Positions 15,641 through 24,680 are shown, numbered from the stretch's first letter. The stretch: DNA of 64,000 nt from DQWO01 sp964478545 (GCA_964478545.1 CAYZIS010000007.1:1-64000); one strand, 5' to 3'. The notes: generated by a model from the sequence alone, not told the origin. Program-made: numbers and translations.

Positions 15641-17707
15641 TTAAAGCCGGGCAAAATCAGCTACCTGTTTAAACAAGGAAGCAATTGCCTGCAGCAGTCC
15701 GATGCGATTATTTTTTATTGCCTTGTCATCCACCATAACCATCACATTGTCAAAAAAGGTGTCGACTGCCGGTTTTAATTCGGCCATGGTTTCCAGGGCC
15801 TCCAGGTAGTTTCGTTCCGCCATAGCTTTCTGGCAGGAATCGGCAATCAGGTTCAGTTTTTCAAAGAGTTCTTTTTCGGCCTCATCTTCCAGCAGATTCG
15901 ATGCGATTTGTTGCTCATCCGCGTTTTTGATAATGTTCATGACCCGCTTGAATGCCACCAGTAATAATTCAAAATCATCCCGATGGCGGAAACTGTTCAA
16001 AGCCTCGATCTTACGATTCGCTTCCAGCAGCTCATAAAAACCGGTGGCTAACACCCCGTCGACCACCCCGGCAGGAATTCCTTTGGCCGTCAGGTTGTTA
16101 AAAAATCTCCCTTTTATAAACTCCAATACCTCCTCAGTAATCACCTGGGGCTGACGATCAATTTTAGCCGCCAGAAGCGCCAGAGATCTTTTTACCAGTT
16201 CAGCCAGGTTAATGGAATATTGCCGGTCAAGGATAATGTGAATAATTCCCAGTGCCTGGCGCCGCAGGGCGTAGGGGTCAGCGCCACCGGTGGGTATCAG
16301 GCCGATACCGAAACAGCCGACAATGGTATCAATTTTATCGGCAATACTGACTAAGGCCCCGCAATCTTCAGTGGGCAGGCTGCCGCCAGCTGCAGTGGGC
16401 AGGTAATGTTCATATATTCCCCGGCTGATGTCCGGGTCTTCGCCGGCTACCTTGGCATATTCCCTTCCCATGATTCCCTGGAGGTCGGAAAACTCACCAA
16501 CCATGTTGCTTTCCAGGTCTGCCTTACAGAGCAGGGCGGTCCGGCTCACTTTATCTTTTTTGGCCGGACAAAGCTTTTCCGCCAACTCTGTTGCCAAGGT
16601 TTGGAACCTGGTCATCTTTTCGTACGATGTACCAAGCTTTGTTTGAAAGACAACATTTTTCAGTCGTTCTACAAATGTTTCCAGGGGAATTTTCAAGTCT
16701 TCCTGGTAGAAAAATTGCGCATCACTAAGCCGGGCCTGCAGCACCCTTTCATTTCCGGCAATTACCAGCTGGGGGTCATGGGCAAGGGTATTGTTGATGG
16801 TGATAAAGTTGGGCATTAATTTTCCCTTGGCGTCACGGAGGCTGAAATATTTCTGATGATGGCGCATAACCGTTATTAAGACTTCTTCCGGGAGTTCGAG
16901 AAACTGTAACTCGAAAGAGCCACAGGCCGCCGAGGGAAATTCTACCAGGTTGGTTACGGTTCCAAGCAGTTCCTCATCGTTGATGATTGTTCCCTCAACT
17001 TCTTTTTCAATCTCACGCAGTTGTTCGTTTATCATTGATTGGCGTTCAGCCTGATCGACAATAACCCGGGCTTTCCGGCACAGGTCTATATATTGGCTTG
17101 GCTCTTCAATAATAAAAGCCTCAGGGGCCATAAACCGATGGCCGTAGGAACAGTTTCCTGAAGCCAATCCTTCCAGGCTGAAGGGAATGACCGTCTTGCC
17201 CAAAAGGGCCAATAGCCAGTGAATTGGTCGGGCAAAGCGCAGATCAAAATTTTGCCAGCGCATGGATTTCTGGAAAGGAATATTCTGGATGAAACCGGGG
17301 AGCGCCGCGGAAAGAATATCAATGCTTTTCTGGCCGATTTCTTTTTTCCTGACGCCTAAGTATTCCCCTTTTTCGGTGGTAATGATTTCCAGTTCTTCCA
17401 AAACGGTTTTCTGCCCCCGGGCGAAGCCAATGGCTGCCTTGGTGGGGTTCCCCTCGGCATCGTATGCAACCTGCTTTGAAGGGCCCAGTTTTTCAATGAC
17501 CCGGTCTTCCTGGCTGTCAACCAGGTCGCTAATATAGATTGCCAACCGGCGGGGGGTTCCCATGACTTTAATATCTTCATAGGGTAGTCGGTGATAGGAC
17601 AATAACTCAGCTACTTGATGGGGCAAAGTTTGAAATATCCTGTTGAGAAATCCCGCAGGTATTTCTTCGGTACCGATTTCCAGTAAAAAATCTTGCGCCA
17701 TACTCAT
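15641..17707 (-). CDS. glyS: Glycyl-tRNA synthetase beta subunit
   Basis: A 688-residue beta subunit of the bacterial alpha2-beta2 enzyme. It starts with LLEIGTEEIPAG and contains RFARPIHWLLALLG, VEFPSAACGSF, MRHHQKYFSL and SIADKIDTIVGCFG, all typical of GlyS; the C-terminal DALR-like region is complete. AAGGAAAC lies before the ATG. The alpha subunit gene glyQ, usually next to glyS in this arrangement, is absent: the gene upstream is a thioredoxin-fold lipoprotein. GlyQ must therefore be encoded elsewhere. The ppdK gene follows within 30 bases. Confidence 0.97.
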   Translation of the reverse strand: MSMAQDFLLEIGTEEIPAGFLNRIFQTLPHQVAELLSYHRLPYEDIKVMGTPRRLAIYISDLVDSQEDRVIEKLGPSKQVAYDAEGNPTKAAIGFARGQKTVLEELEIITTEKGEYLGVRKKEIGQKSIDILSAALPGFIQNIPFQKSMRWQNFDLRFARPIHWLLALLGKTVIPFSLEGLASGNCSYGHRFMAPEAFIIEEPSQYIDLCRKARVIVDQAERQSMINEQLREIEKEVEGTIINDEELLGTVTNLVEFPSAACGSFELQFLELPEEVLITVMRHHQKYFSLRDAKGKLMPNFITINNTLAHDPQLVIAGNERVLQARLSDAQFFYQEDLKIPLETFVERLKNVVFQTKLGTSYEKMTRFQTLATELAEKLCPAKKDKVSRTALLCKADLESNMVGEFSDLQGIMGREYAKVAGEDPDISRGIYEHYLPTAAGGSLPTEDCGALVSIADKIDTIVGCFGIGLIPTGGADPYALRRQALGIIHIILDRQYSINLAELVKRSLALLAAKIDRQPQVITEEVLEFIKGRFFNNLTAKGIPAGVVDGVLATGFYELLEANRKIEALNSFRHRDDFELLLVAFKRVMNIIKNADEQQIASNLLEDEAEKELFEKLNLIADSCQKAMAERNYLEALETMAELKPAVDTFFDNVMVMVDDKAIKNNRIGLLQAIASLFKQVADFARL

Positions 17708-17733
17708 GTTTCCTTAGTTACTTAGCAATAAAC

Positions 17734-17834
17734 CTAACGCGGGTTTGACGCCCACAAGCCAAATTTTTTTGTTTTTTATACCCCTCAAGGGGGTACTGAA
17801 AAGAGTGACAGCCTTTCAGGAGTAAGTTACTAAC
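17734..17834. repeat. Repeat C, copy 1 (inverted to 24493-24555), with an adjacent hairpin
   Basis: The stretch from 17771 (TTATACCCCTCAAGGGGGTA, then GAAAAGAGTGACAGC and AGGAGTAAGTTACTAA) matches the complement of 24493-24555 over about 60 bases. Shorter copies are at 37421-37465. Before it, AACGCGGGTTTGACGCCCAC resembles a terminator-like hairpin family. Confidence 0.6.
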
Positions 17835-17862
17835 GGCTAGCGGCTAACCGCTCAAGTCAGGT

Positions 17863-18396
17863 CTATTTAAGTGACTCAGCAACTTTGTCATCAATGGTTT
17901 GGGCAATTTCAGCATTATATCCGACAGCTTTGAAAATGATTTCAGCCTGCTGGTTAAGAATAATGATAGTTGGGATGGAACTAACTTCGCCGAAATCTTT
18001 GAGAATGGCGTTGTTAACCCCCATAACCAGATCATAATCAATGTGATTACGTTCGGCAAAGTTGGACACCTCTTCTTTGCCCCCCCGGTCAAGACTTATC
18101 CCCACAACTACGAGCCCCTGGTCACGATATTTTTTATACATTTCCACCAGATGAGGAATGGCCGCCCGGCAGGGGGGGCACCAAGTGGCCCAGAAGTCAA
18201 GAATAACCACTTTACCTTTGAGGGCGTCACGGGTTAGTTTCTTGCCATCCAATGAAGTCAGGGAAAAGTCTGGTGCCAGCTTTCCCTTCTTTTGTTTTGG
18301 CGCCGATGAATCACCACAGGCAATCAATCCACAGAGGATTAAAGCCAAGGCAAAGATTTTCATGCATGATTTGTCTCTGGCTTTTGGTGCAGGCAT
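17863..18396 (-). CDS. TlpA/ResA-type thioredoxin-fold lipoprotein
   Basis: A 177-residue protein with an N-terminal membrane segment ending in a lipobox (MKIFALALILCGLIACGDSS, cysteine after LIA). An AhpC/TSA-thioredoxin domain follows: APDFSLTSLDGKKLTRDALK, the active site FWATWCPPCRAAIPHL, and the cis-proline strand VSSIPTIIIL. Such proteins reduce disulfides outside the cytoplasm, for example in cytochrome c maturation. The ATG at 18396 is preferred because GAAGGAAA lies upstream; an ATG at 18363 lacks one. It follows trxA on the same strand. Confidence 0.9.
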   Translation of the reverse strand: MPAPKARDKSCMKIFALALILCGLIACGDSSAPKQKKGKLAPDFSLTSLDGKKLTRDALKGKVVILDFWATWCPPCRAAIPHLVEMYKKYRDQGLVVVGISLDRGGKEEVSNFAERNHIDYDLVMGVNNAILKDFGEVSSIPTIIILNQQAEIIFKAVGYNAEIAQTIDDKVAESLK

Positions 18397-18510
18397 GGAG
18401 GATTTCCTTCTATTATTGTCAAGCTCCTGGGAACTATTGTGGTTGCAAAATATTCCCAACCCTGTTCTTCCGCTTGGTATGCAGAGATCTGCTTCAGCAG
18501 CTACATTTCC

Positions 18511-18840
18511 CTACTGGGCGTTATCGAGCATTTTTTCTAAATGATCTTTCGGGGTCATGCCAACAATCTTATTTATCTCTTTTCCTTTGGCAAAAAGAAT
18601 TAAAGTTGGAATGCCACGAACCCCGTATTTTGCTGGGGTTTTGGGGTTCTCATCAACATTGATTTTGAAAAGTTTTACTTTGCCTTCCTGCTCCCGGGCA
18701 AATTCTTCCAGAACCGGAGCCATGGTTGTGCATGGCCCACACCAGGTGGCATAAAAATCAATGAGAACCGGAACCTCAGATTGTTCGATCTCCGTGGTAA
18801 AATTGTCGTCATTCAAGTGTCCGATAAGCTCAGCTGACAT
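18511..18840 (-). CDS. trxA: Thioredoxin
   Basis: A 109-residue thioredoxin with the active site DFYATWCGPCTTMAPVL, the buried KINVDENPKTPAKYGVRG segment, and the cis-proline motif RGIPTLILF. An excellent AAGGAGG ribosome site precedes the ATG at 18840; an upstream ATG at 18861 overlaps that site and is less likely. With the TlpA-like lipoprotein downstream it could supply reducing power on the cytoplasmic side, though a transmembrane electron carrier (CcdA/DsbD) is not in view. Confidence 0.95.
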   Translation of the reverse strand: MSAELIGHLNDDNFTTEIEQSEVPVLIDFYATWCGPCTTMAPVLEEFAREQEGKVKLFKINVDENPKTPAKYGVRGIPTLILFAKGKEINKIVGMTPKDHLEKMLDNAQ

Positions 18841-18926
18841 GGATTTTTCCTCCTTTAACATGGATATGAATTATTTATGGACAGTTTATTATTTTGTTCA
18901 GCAACCTGCCAGGTTGCCTAACATCC

Positions 18927-19013
18927 TCAACCACCACCTTTGAAAAGGCGGTAGGCAATAAAACCTATGATTATAACCAGAATAATAGATGAGATAATTG
19001 ATGAGAAATTCAT
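18927..19013 (-). CDS. Predicted 28-residue single-span membrane peptide
   Basis: An ATG at 19013 with a strong AGAGGAAAAGT ribosome site opens a 28-codon frame ending TGA at 18927. It reads as a short polar start, a hydrophobic span (SIILVIIIGFIAY) and a basic-glycine tail RLFKGGG. Composition and ribosome site argue for a real small membrane protein. It lies upstream of trxA on the same strand with about 90 bases between. I cannot name it. Tail-anchored micropeptides of this shape are common near redox genes, but a role is not shown. Confidence 0.6.
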   Translation of the reverse strand: MNFSSIISSIILVIIIGFIAYRLFKGGG

Positions 19014-19230
19014 ACTTTTCCTCTTGACAGCTAATGCGGGCTTGAGGCCTGCAACCAAAAATTTAATTAGTGCGCCCGCAAATAAGTGCTCTTATCAGAG
19101 CCTTGCATAAGTTTCTTCATCAGAACCTTTGCCTGACGGCAAAGAACCCGTGAAGCACTTAACATTTTCTTGTTTTTCAAACCAGAAAATAACCTGTAAG
19201 GCACTAAACAACCATGGTGATTTCGTCAGA

Positions 19231-20217
19231 TTAACGGTTCCGATCAATCACATAATCAGCCACAAACAGCAGGGCGTCTCTAAAGAGAGATGGCTCCGTG
19301 GGGGACAACAGACTTTTCGATGTTTCAATATGTTGACGCGCCCGATTCATGGTGAACTGGATTCCTTTATACTTGGTGAGCAGCTGATAGACATGGGTGA
19401 AGTCTTCCGGACTGACAAAATCAGCCAAAATTATTTCCTGCAGGTGCTCTCGTTCTTCCTGCGATGCCTGCTGCATGGTGTAAATCAGCGGCAGCGTCAG
19501 CTTTCCCTCTTCAAGGTCAATTCCAATAGCTTTCCCAAGATCTTCTTCCCGGGAGGTGTAATCCAGCACGTCGTCAACCATCTGAAACGCCATGCCCAGA
19601 TGAAGGCCGAAAGCTTTCATCATTGATTGTTTTTCATGATCAGCATCAGCAAGCAAAGATCCTATCTCACAGGCAATAGCCATCAGGATTGCCGTTTTTC
19701 CCTCAATAATTGCCAGGTAATCATCTTCTGTAGTGGTTATATCGGCAGTTTTCATCAGTTCAAGAATTTCACCTTCGGCCAGGCGTTTGGTGGCTGAAGA
19801 TAATGCTTTGAGGATTTTCAGGTTTTCCTGGTCAACCGCCAGATCAAAAGAGGTCGAGAAAAGAAAATCACCCACCAGCACCGAGGCCTCATTGCCCCAG
19901 ATTATATTGGCGGCAGCTAAGCCGCGACGCATATCAGCCTGGTCAACCACATCATCATGAAGAAGGGTGGCGGTATGAATAAATTCAATCACGGCCGCCA
20001 TGGCTGTGCCGGAATAAGACTGGTTGCCCAACATTTTCATGGTCAGGATAAGCAGGGCCGGTCGTAGTCGCTTGCCGCCGCTTAAAATGATATGTTCACT
20101 TATTTTTGGGATCAGGGAAACGTTGGTTTTCAGGTAATCTGCATACGCAGATTCTATCTCTTTCAGCTCAGAGTCTATGAGAGAAAATACATCATGTATG
20201 GTTAAAATAGCGGTCAT
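19231..20217 (-). CDS. ispB: Polyprenyl diphosphate synthase (octaprenyl type)
   Basis: A 328-residue trans-prenyltransferase. The first aspartate-rich motif is LLHDDVVDQADMRRG, the second QMVDDVLDYTSREEDLGK, and SGGKRLRPAL carries the IPP-binding arginine. It makes the long isoprenoid tail of quinones. A ubiA-type prenyltransferase that would attach such a tail is encoded nearby on the same strand (23466-24401). Chain length cannot be fixed from sequence alone. A strong promoter candidate at 20380-20408 gives an untranslated leader of about 150 bases that contains a hairpin (GCCTGGCAAAAACCACCAGGC). Confidence 0.92.
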   Translation of the reverse strand: MTAILTIHDVFSLIDSELKEIESAYADYLKTNVSLIPKISEHIILSGGKRLRPALLILTMKMLGNQSYSGTAMAAVIEFIHTATLLHDDVVDQADMRRGLAAANIIWGNEASVLVGDFLFSTSFDLAVDQENLKILKALSSATKRLAEGEILELMKTADITTTEDDYLAIIEGKTAILMAIACEIGSLLADADHEKQSMMKAFGLHLGMAFQMVDDVLDYTSREEDLGKAIGIDLEEGKLTLPLIYTMQQASQEEREHLQEIILADFVSPEDFTHVYQLLTKYKGIQFTMNRARQHIETSKSLLSPTEPSLFRDALLFVADYVIDRNR

Positions 20218-20379
20218 GGAATATTTTGGCAGCCTTTGCCTGGTGGTTTTTGCCAGGCTATCCCTTTCAGGTTGTTTTCTGCTATGTTCACGGCCTAATT
20301 GCCATTGCTTTTGAACTGCATCTTTAAATCGTGCATTCTGTTCCGGTAAGCACTATTTAAAGGTTGGATAGTGAGAGAA

Positions 20380-20408
20380 TTTATAGCGGAATATCCGCTA
20401 CTTGTCAA
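20380..20408 (-). promoter_or_regulatory. Promoter of ispB with a palindrome in the spacer
   Basis: TTGACA (20408-20403), a 17-base spacer and TATAAA (20385-20380) form a near-consensus promoter. The spacer contains TAGCGGATATTCCGCTA, a palindrome with 7-base arms that runs into the -10 box. A dimeric repressor bound there would block polymerase. No regulator gene is adjacent. Confidence 0.7.
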
Positions 20409-20486
20409 AATGTTTTTATTGGTCAGCTGCCTTGCAAAAGCCCAAAAAATAAAAGAGTAGAGTATAGGTTCCCAATTTTTCCTGGT

Positions 20487-21209
20487 TCAGGGACGTAAAA
20501 ATCGCGGCGGTGTGATCTGCAGGCCTTCTTTACCGTTTTGCCTGGCCAGCAATAAAACCAGTTCTGCTGATTGTGCTGGCTGCGAATGGAGGCATTGTAA
20601 TTTCTTTGGGGTGAGTTTTCGGTTACTGCAGGCGGTTAAAATGGAGGGTAAGCGTTCGGCTGGATAGCTGACAAAAAAGCGGCCACCCGGTTCAAGAAAA
20701 AAAGCAGCAGCTTCGATCAAAGTATCCAGATTAGTGGTTATTTCATGACGGGCGATGGCTTTTTGTCGGCAGGTATTCAAACGCCCTCGATGTTGTGGGT
20801 AGTAGGGTGGATTTGCAATAACGGTGCTGAATGATGATGGAGGTGCAATCTCCCGATAATTCCGGTAGTCTCCCGAGATAATGGTAATTTGCTTTTGGAG
20901 ATCGTTTTGATTGACATTGCCGCAGGCGATGTTTGCCAGTTCCGGTTGGATTTCTACTCCTTTGAACTGGCCTGATTCTGGAAACCGGCGGGCCAAAAGG
21001 AGGGGAATGATGCCAACACCGGTCCCCAAATCAATAGTTGTTGCATTGTTTTCCAAGGTGATGAAATCAGCAAGGATAAACGGATCCATATTATAGCGAT
21101 ATCCATGCCGTGGTTGTTGGATGGATAATTGGAAGTCAGGAAGGATTTCAGTAGTGGTGGCAATGGTGGTATTGATTTGGCTCATGTTTCTGTTGCCTGG
21201 GGTGGCCAT
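20487..21209 (-). CDS. tRNA1(Val) (adenine-N6)-methyltransferase-like protein
   Basis: A 240-residue Rossmann methyltransferase. TIDLGTGVGIIPLLLARR is the SAM-binding motif I, and VIANPPYYPQ is the NPPY catalytic motif of N6-adenine and amino methylases. The N-terminal IQQPRHGYRYNMDPFILADF is typical of the TrmN6 (YfiC) group. This group methylates A37 of tRNA1(Val) in E. coli. Its ATG overlaps the stop codon of the DUF1015 gene by one base (TGATG), so the two are coupled. Confidence 0.85.
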   Translation of the reverse strand: MATPGNRNMSQINTTIATTTEILPDFQLSIQQPRHGYRYNMDPFILADFITLENNATTIDLGTGVGIIPLLLARRFPESGQFKGVEIQPELANIACGNVNQNDLQKQITIISGDYRNYREIAPPSSFSTVIANPPYYPQHRGRLNTCRQKAIARHEITTNLDTLIEAAAFFLEPGGRFFVSYPAERLPSILTACSNRKLTPKKLQCLHSQPAQSAELVLLLARQNGKEGLQITPPRFLRP

Positions 21210-22543
21210 CAATCATCGAAAAGATAGAGAAGAAGTCCGGTTAAGAGTTTCGGGTAGAAAAAAGTTGATTTCTGCGGCATTTTTTCTCCAGCAGCGGCAA
21301 CACTTTTAACCTGGTTGATATCGGTGGGACGCAGGAGTACTGCCAGTTGATTTTCACCTTTCATGATTGATTCCACCGACGCCGCAGCATCCTGGCTGAA
21401 ACTGGTATAGCGTTGTGTTTCCATGTCTTCAGCACTGATATTGAGGGTCTGGTTGAACAGCAAATGATCAAGGACAGAGACATCCAGAGGTGCCAGGGGG
21501 GCAGGGATGCCTTTCATCAGTTCCTGTGTTTGGCATGATTTCAGCGAGACCAGGAAACAATCAGGTTTTTTACCGACGACAGCAATAAAGTGGTTGCCGT
21601 CACCTTGCTGGTTCAAAACCTGTAAAAGATGGCTGGCGATGGCTTTGGGGTCCTGAGTGTCTGGGCTGAGGGGAGATAACTGGAAAATCTCTCCCACCTT
21701 TTCTGTAAACATTTCCCGATCCAGTCCGGGATAACCCGATACCAGGCGGTGGGTCGGCAGAATGGCCAGATGGGTGCTGGAGGTGTTGGTACAATAGACC
21801 ATGACATAGTCATATGGCTGACGGCTATCAGGGTTTCCTTCCTGCTGCCGACGAAGCTGACGATAATTAAGTGCTGTTTCGAATCGGTGGTGACCATCGG
21901 CAATAAATAATGACTGGGGGGCCAGGATCTTCCTGATGCGACCAATGGCGGCTGGATTCATGACCGGCCAGATGTGCTGTTCAATACCAGCAAGACTTTT
22001 CAATGAGATGAAAGGTTCCGAGGTTTCACGATGGTTTTGCAGCTCCTGTTCAATAATCAGCTCAGGATCATCATAGAGGGTGAAAATCTGGCTGAAATCA
22101 GCCCGACAGGCACTCATCAGCTTCAGGCGGTCTTCCTTGGGGCCACTCATGGTTTTTTCATGCGGCAGCACAGATCGATTGCTCAGCCTATCCAGCTCCA
22201 ACAGACCGATAAAACCCTTGCGGCAATAAAGCTTACCCAGGGCCGAAAATTTTTCTTCAAGGTAATAGAAAGCCGGTTCCTGATCGTGAACCAGAATATT
22301 TTCCCGGCGCCATGCATTCAGGGTTTTTGCCGCTTGCCGGTATTCTTCCTCGGGACGGGGTTTTCCTTTTTCCTGGGCACTTTTACCCAGTATGAGGCGA
22401 ACAATATTGTGGGGATCCCGGGCTAACAGTTCCTGTTTGTATTCAGCCGTGATAACGTCATAGGGTGGTGCCACCAGCCGGGGAAGATTTTCTTGTTGAT
22501 CGGGATGGTAAACAACTCCGTTAAAAGGTTGGATGATTGGCAC
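21209..22543 (-). CDS. DUF1015 family protein
   Basis: A 444-residue protein of the conserved DUF1015 (COG4198) family. It opens VPIIQPFNGVVYHPDQ and has LVAPPYDVITAEYKQELLAR, the GLLELDRLSNRSVLPHEKTM region and FIADGHHRFETALNYR. The family is widespread in anaerobes and is often called a putative kinase-like or HTH protein, but has no demonstrated function. GTG at 22543 is chosen over the upstream GTG at 22588 because the family N-terminus begins there and AGGAGCAGGAAAAAC sits before it. Confidence 0.88.
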   Translation of the reverse strand: MPIIQPFNGVVYHPDQQENLPRLVAPPYDVITAEYKQELLARDPHNIVRLILGKSAQEKGKPRPEEEYRQAAKTLNAWRRENILVHDQEPAFYYLEEKFSALGKLYCRKGFIGLLELDRLSNRSVLPHEKTMSGPKEDRLKLMSACRADFSQIFTLYDDPELIIEQELQNHRETSEPFISLKSLAGIEQHIWPVMNPAAIGRIRKILAPQSLFIADGHHRFETALNYRQLRRQQEGNPDSRQPYDYVMVYCTNTSSTHLAILPTHRLVSGYPGLDREMFTEKVGEIFQLSPLSPDTQDPKAIASHLLQVLNQQGDGNHFIAVVGKKPDCFLVSLKSCQTQELMKGIPAPLAPLDVSVLDHLLFNQTLNISAEDMETQRYTSFSQDAAASVESIMKGENQLAVLLRPTDINQVKSVAAAGEKMPQKSTFFYPKLLTGLLLYLFDD

Positions 22544-22672
22544 GTTTTTCCTGCTCCTGATTTTTTGAACAACGGATTTATTTATCACACCTTTTTAAGC
22601 GGGATTGTATGATTGATAATTGAGCCCCGCTCTACCATAAAAAAGGTTGCAAGGCAAACGGTTTTGGCGCTT

Positions 22673-23458
22673 TCAGTAAAAAGAAATGCTTATGCTGGCA
22701 GCAGGTTGTTGCTGAATGTCAATATTAAACCACTCCGCTGCTGAACCACTATTGAGGGAAATTTCCAGGAGGCCAAAACTGCTGCAGGTCAAGATGGGTT
22801 CTGAGGGGTTTCCCATATTATAGGTAGGCATCAGGGTGTCGGTATGCCAGTTAAGGAACCAGCAGCTGAATTTGGCTGCTGCAGGCAAGTTATCAGCATG
22901 AATGTTACTGATTAAATTGCCAAAATTATCAATATAGATGATACGGCCATGGATTTTGCGGTCGGCTATAACTGGATCTGGTAGTGGTTTCCTGACCAAA
23001 TCACCAGGTTGCAATGGCGGGCCAATCTGGTTGATGGGGTGCCCGTTGGCCAACCACAAGGCAGCCGGCAGGAAAATATCACGGCCATGGAAAGTTGGGG
23101 CCGGTTCTTGAGAGATAATTCGGGGGCTGGTAATCGCGTGGACTGCTTTGATCTTTCCTTGAAGAAAGGTGAAAATGCCGTTGTCGGGACCAACGAAAAA
23201 ACCATCATCAGTTTGAATGGCCAACGGCAATCGGCTGGTTCCGACACCGGGATCAATAATGGCAAGGTGGATGCTGTTTTCAGGAAACTTGTAACAGCAG
23301 TGCTGAAGGAAAAACTGGCTTTCCAGAATGTCACCCGGCTTGATTTGATGACTTAAGTCTATCAATAAAAGGTCAGGGATGGTTTTTAGTGCCAGGCCTT
23401 TTAAAATTGCTACGTAGGGGCTGGCAGTACCAAAATCTGTGAGGAGGGTCAGAATCAT
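22673..23458 (-). CDS. SAM hydrolase (SAM hydroxide adenosyltransferase, DUF62)
   Basis: A 261-residue protein of the DUF62 / SAM hydroxide adenosyltransferase family. It begins MILTLLTDFGTASPYVAILKG, then IDPGVGTSRLPLAI, VGPDNGIFTF, FHGRDIFLPAALWLANG and IDNFGNLISNI. Characterised members hydrolyse S-adenosylmethionine to adenosine and methionine. The ATG at 23458 lies seven bases past the stop of the prenyltransferase gene, implying cotranscription. The frame stays open to 23488, but those residues overlap the upstream gene and are not conserved. Confidence 0.9.
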   Translation of the reverse strand: MILTLLTDFGTASPYVAILKGLALKTIPDLLLIDLSHQIKPGDILESQFFLQHCCYKFPENSIHLAIIDPGVGTSRLPLAIQTDDGFFVGPDNGIFTFLQGKIKAVHAITSPRIISQEPAPTFHGRDIFLPAALWLANGHPINQIGPPLQPGDLVRKPLPDPVIADRKIHGRIIYIDNFGNLISNIHADNLPAAAKFSCWFLNWHTDTLMPTYNMGNPSEPILTCSSFGLLEISLNSGSAAEWFNIDIQQQPAASISISFY

Positions 23459-23465
23459 GTATTTA

Positions 23466-24401
23466 TCAATGAAGCAGCAGCACATCAAGGGCTGTGATTA
23501 GAAAAAGGGAAACACTGAGATAACCGTTAATGGTAAAAAATGCCGCATCAATCTTCGAGAGATCGTCAGCGGAAATCAGCTGATGTTCATAATGAAGCAG
23601 AATGGCAGCCATGAAAAGTCCCAATAAGTATAGCCATCCCAGGAAAGGTGAAGCTAAAAAGACCAGGAAAAGCAGTCCCAGTATAATGAGATGCAGTCGT
23701 TTTGCCAGGGTTAAGGTAGCCGGGATGCCGAGTTTAAGCGGCAAAGAAAACAATCCGGTTTTCCGGTCAAACTCGATATCCTGAAGAGCGTAGAGCAGGT
23801 CAAAACCGCTGACCCAGCACAAAACAGCTAGGCCAAGGAATACAGGGGGCCATGAGAGACTGCCACTTACTGCCAACCAGGCACCAATGGGGGACATTCC
23901 GAGGCTGAAGCCTAAAATATAGTGGGTGTAGCTGGTAAAACGCTTGGCCAATGAATAGAGGGATAGAATGATGACCACATAGGGGCTGAGAATGAAGCAG
24001 ATATGATTGAGCCGGCTGGCGGCAAAAATAAATAACCCGTAGCTAATTAGAATCAACAGGGATACCTGCCAAACATTAACCTGGCCGGCGGGCAAAGGAC
24101 GATCTTTCGTGCGGGGATTCTGGGAGTCAATTTTGAAATCCAGCAGGCGGTTGCAGCTCATGGCCCCGGTGCGGGCGCCAACCATGGCGATCAAAATCCA
24201 AAATAACTGGCTTGCTGTCGGCATTCCCCCAGCAGCGAGCAATGCGCCCATGAAGGCAAAAGGCAAGGCAAAAATGGTGTGGGAAAACTTGACCAGTTCC
24301 AGGTATACTTTTCCCTGATTACAGAGTTGCTGCAGCAATTCCCTGGCCTGGAAATCTTTCAGGATGTTTTTAATTTCTGTCGTCAAATCACTGGTTGACA
24401 A
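23466..24401 (-). CDS. UbiA-family prenyltransferase, probably quinone biosynthesis
   Basis: A 311-residue membrane protein with about eight hydrophobic segments. The first aspartate motif is NRLLDFKIDSQNPRTKDRPL and the second is DIEFDRKTGLFSLPLKLG, as in 4-hydroxybenzoate polyprenyltransferases and in MqnP of the futalosine menaquinone route. It transfers the polyprenyl tail to an aromatic ring at the inner membrane. The start appears to be TTG at 24401, with GGAGG six bases upstream. Whether it serves menaquinone (MqnP) or another quinone is undecided: no mqn or men genes are in view. Confidence 0.88.
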   Translation of the reverse strand: MSTSDLTTEIKNILKDFQARELLQQLCNQGKVYLELVKFSHTIFALPFAFMGALLAAGGMPTASQLFWILIAMVGARTGAMSCNRLLDFKIDSQNPRTKDRPLPAGQVNVWQVSLLILISYGLFIFAASRLNHICFILSPYVVIILSLYSLAKRFTSYTHYILGFSLGMSPIGAWLAVSGSLSWPPVFLGLAVLCWVSGFDLLYALQDIEFDRKTGLFSLPLKLGIPATLTLAKRLHLIILGLLFLVFLASPFLGWLYLLGLFMAAILLHYEHQLISADDLSKIDAAFFTINGYLSVSLFLITALDVLLLH

Positions 24402-24492
24402 TTATGTCCTCCGTACTACAATAGTGGGATATTGATGTTGGCTGGCAAAGCTGTTGTATTTCAAAAATTTTTCAGTAGTGTCAAGAGTGTTT

Positions 24493-24680
24493 TTAGTAAC
24501 TTACTCCTGGATTGTTGTCACTCTTTTCAGTACCCCCTTGAGGGGTATAAAAACAAGAAAAAAGATACTCAAAGATAAACCACCCGTTTGCGATGTTCAC
24601 TTGAGAACACAGAGAACAGGAAGGAAAATTGTCAGGTTGTTTCTCTGTGCTCTCTGTGAGCTCAGTGGTAAAAAATTATT
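24493..24680. repeat. Repeat C copy 2 and an 'ACACAGAGA' hairpin, upstream of pdxA
   Basis: 24493-24555 is the inverted partner of 17771-17834. At about 24600-24674, GAGAACACAGAGAACAGG pairs with CTCTGTGCTCTCTGTGAGCTC, a hairpin of a type scattered in many bacterial genomes and seen again at 56350-56411 and 63198-63275. After it comes TTTGGGTTGAGGGCGTTAGA, a variant of the GC hairpin near 7655. No gene was seen in 24402-24774. Confidence 0.6.

Noticed and set aside
24600..24674. Possible CRISPR or attachment-site repeat
   Set aside because: It is a single hairpin of a widely scattered intergenic type, with no spacer array and no integrase.
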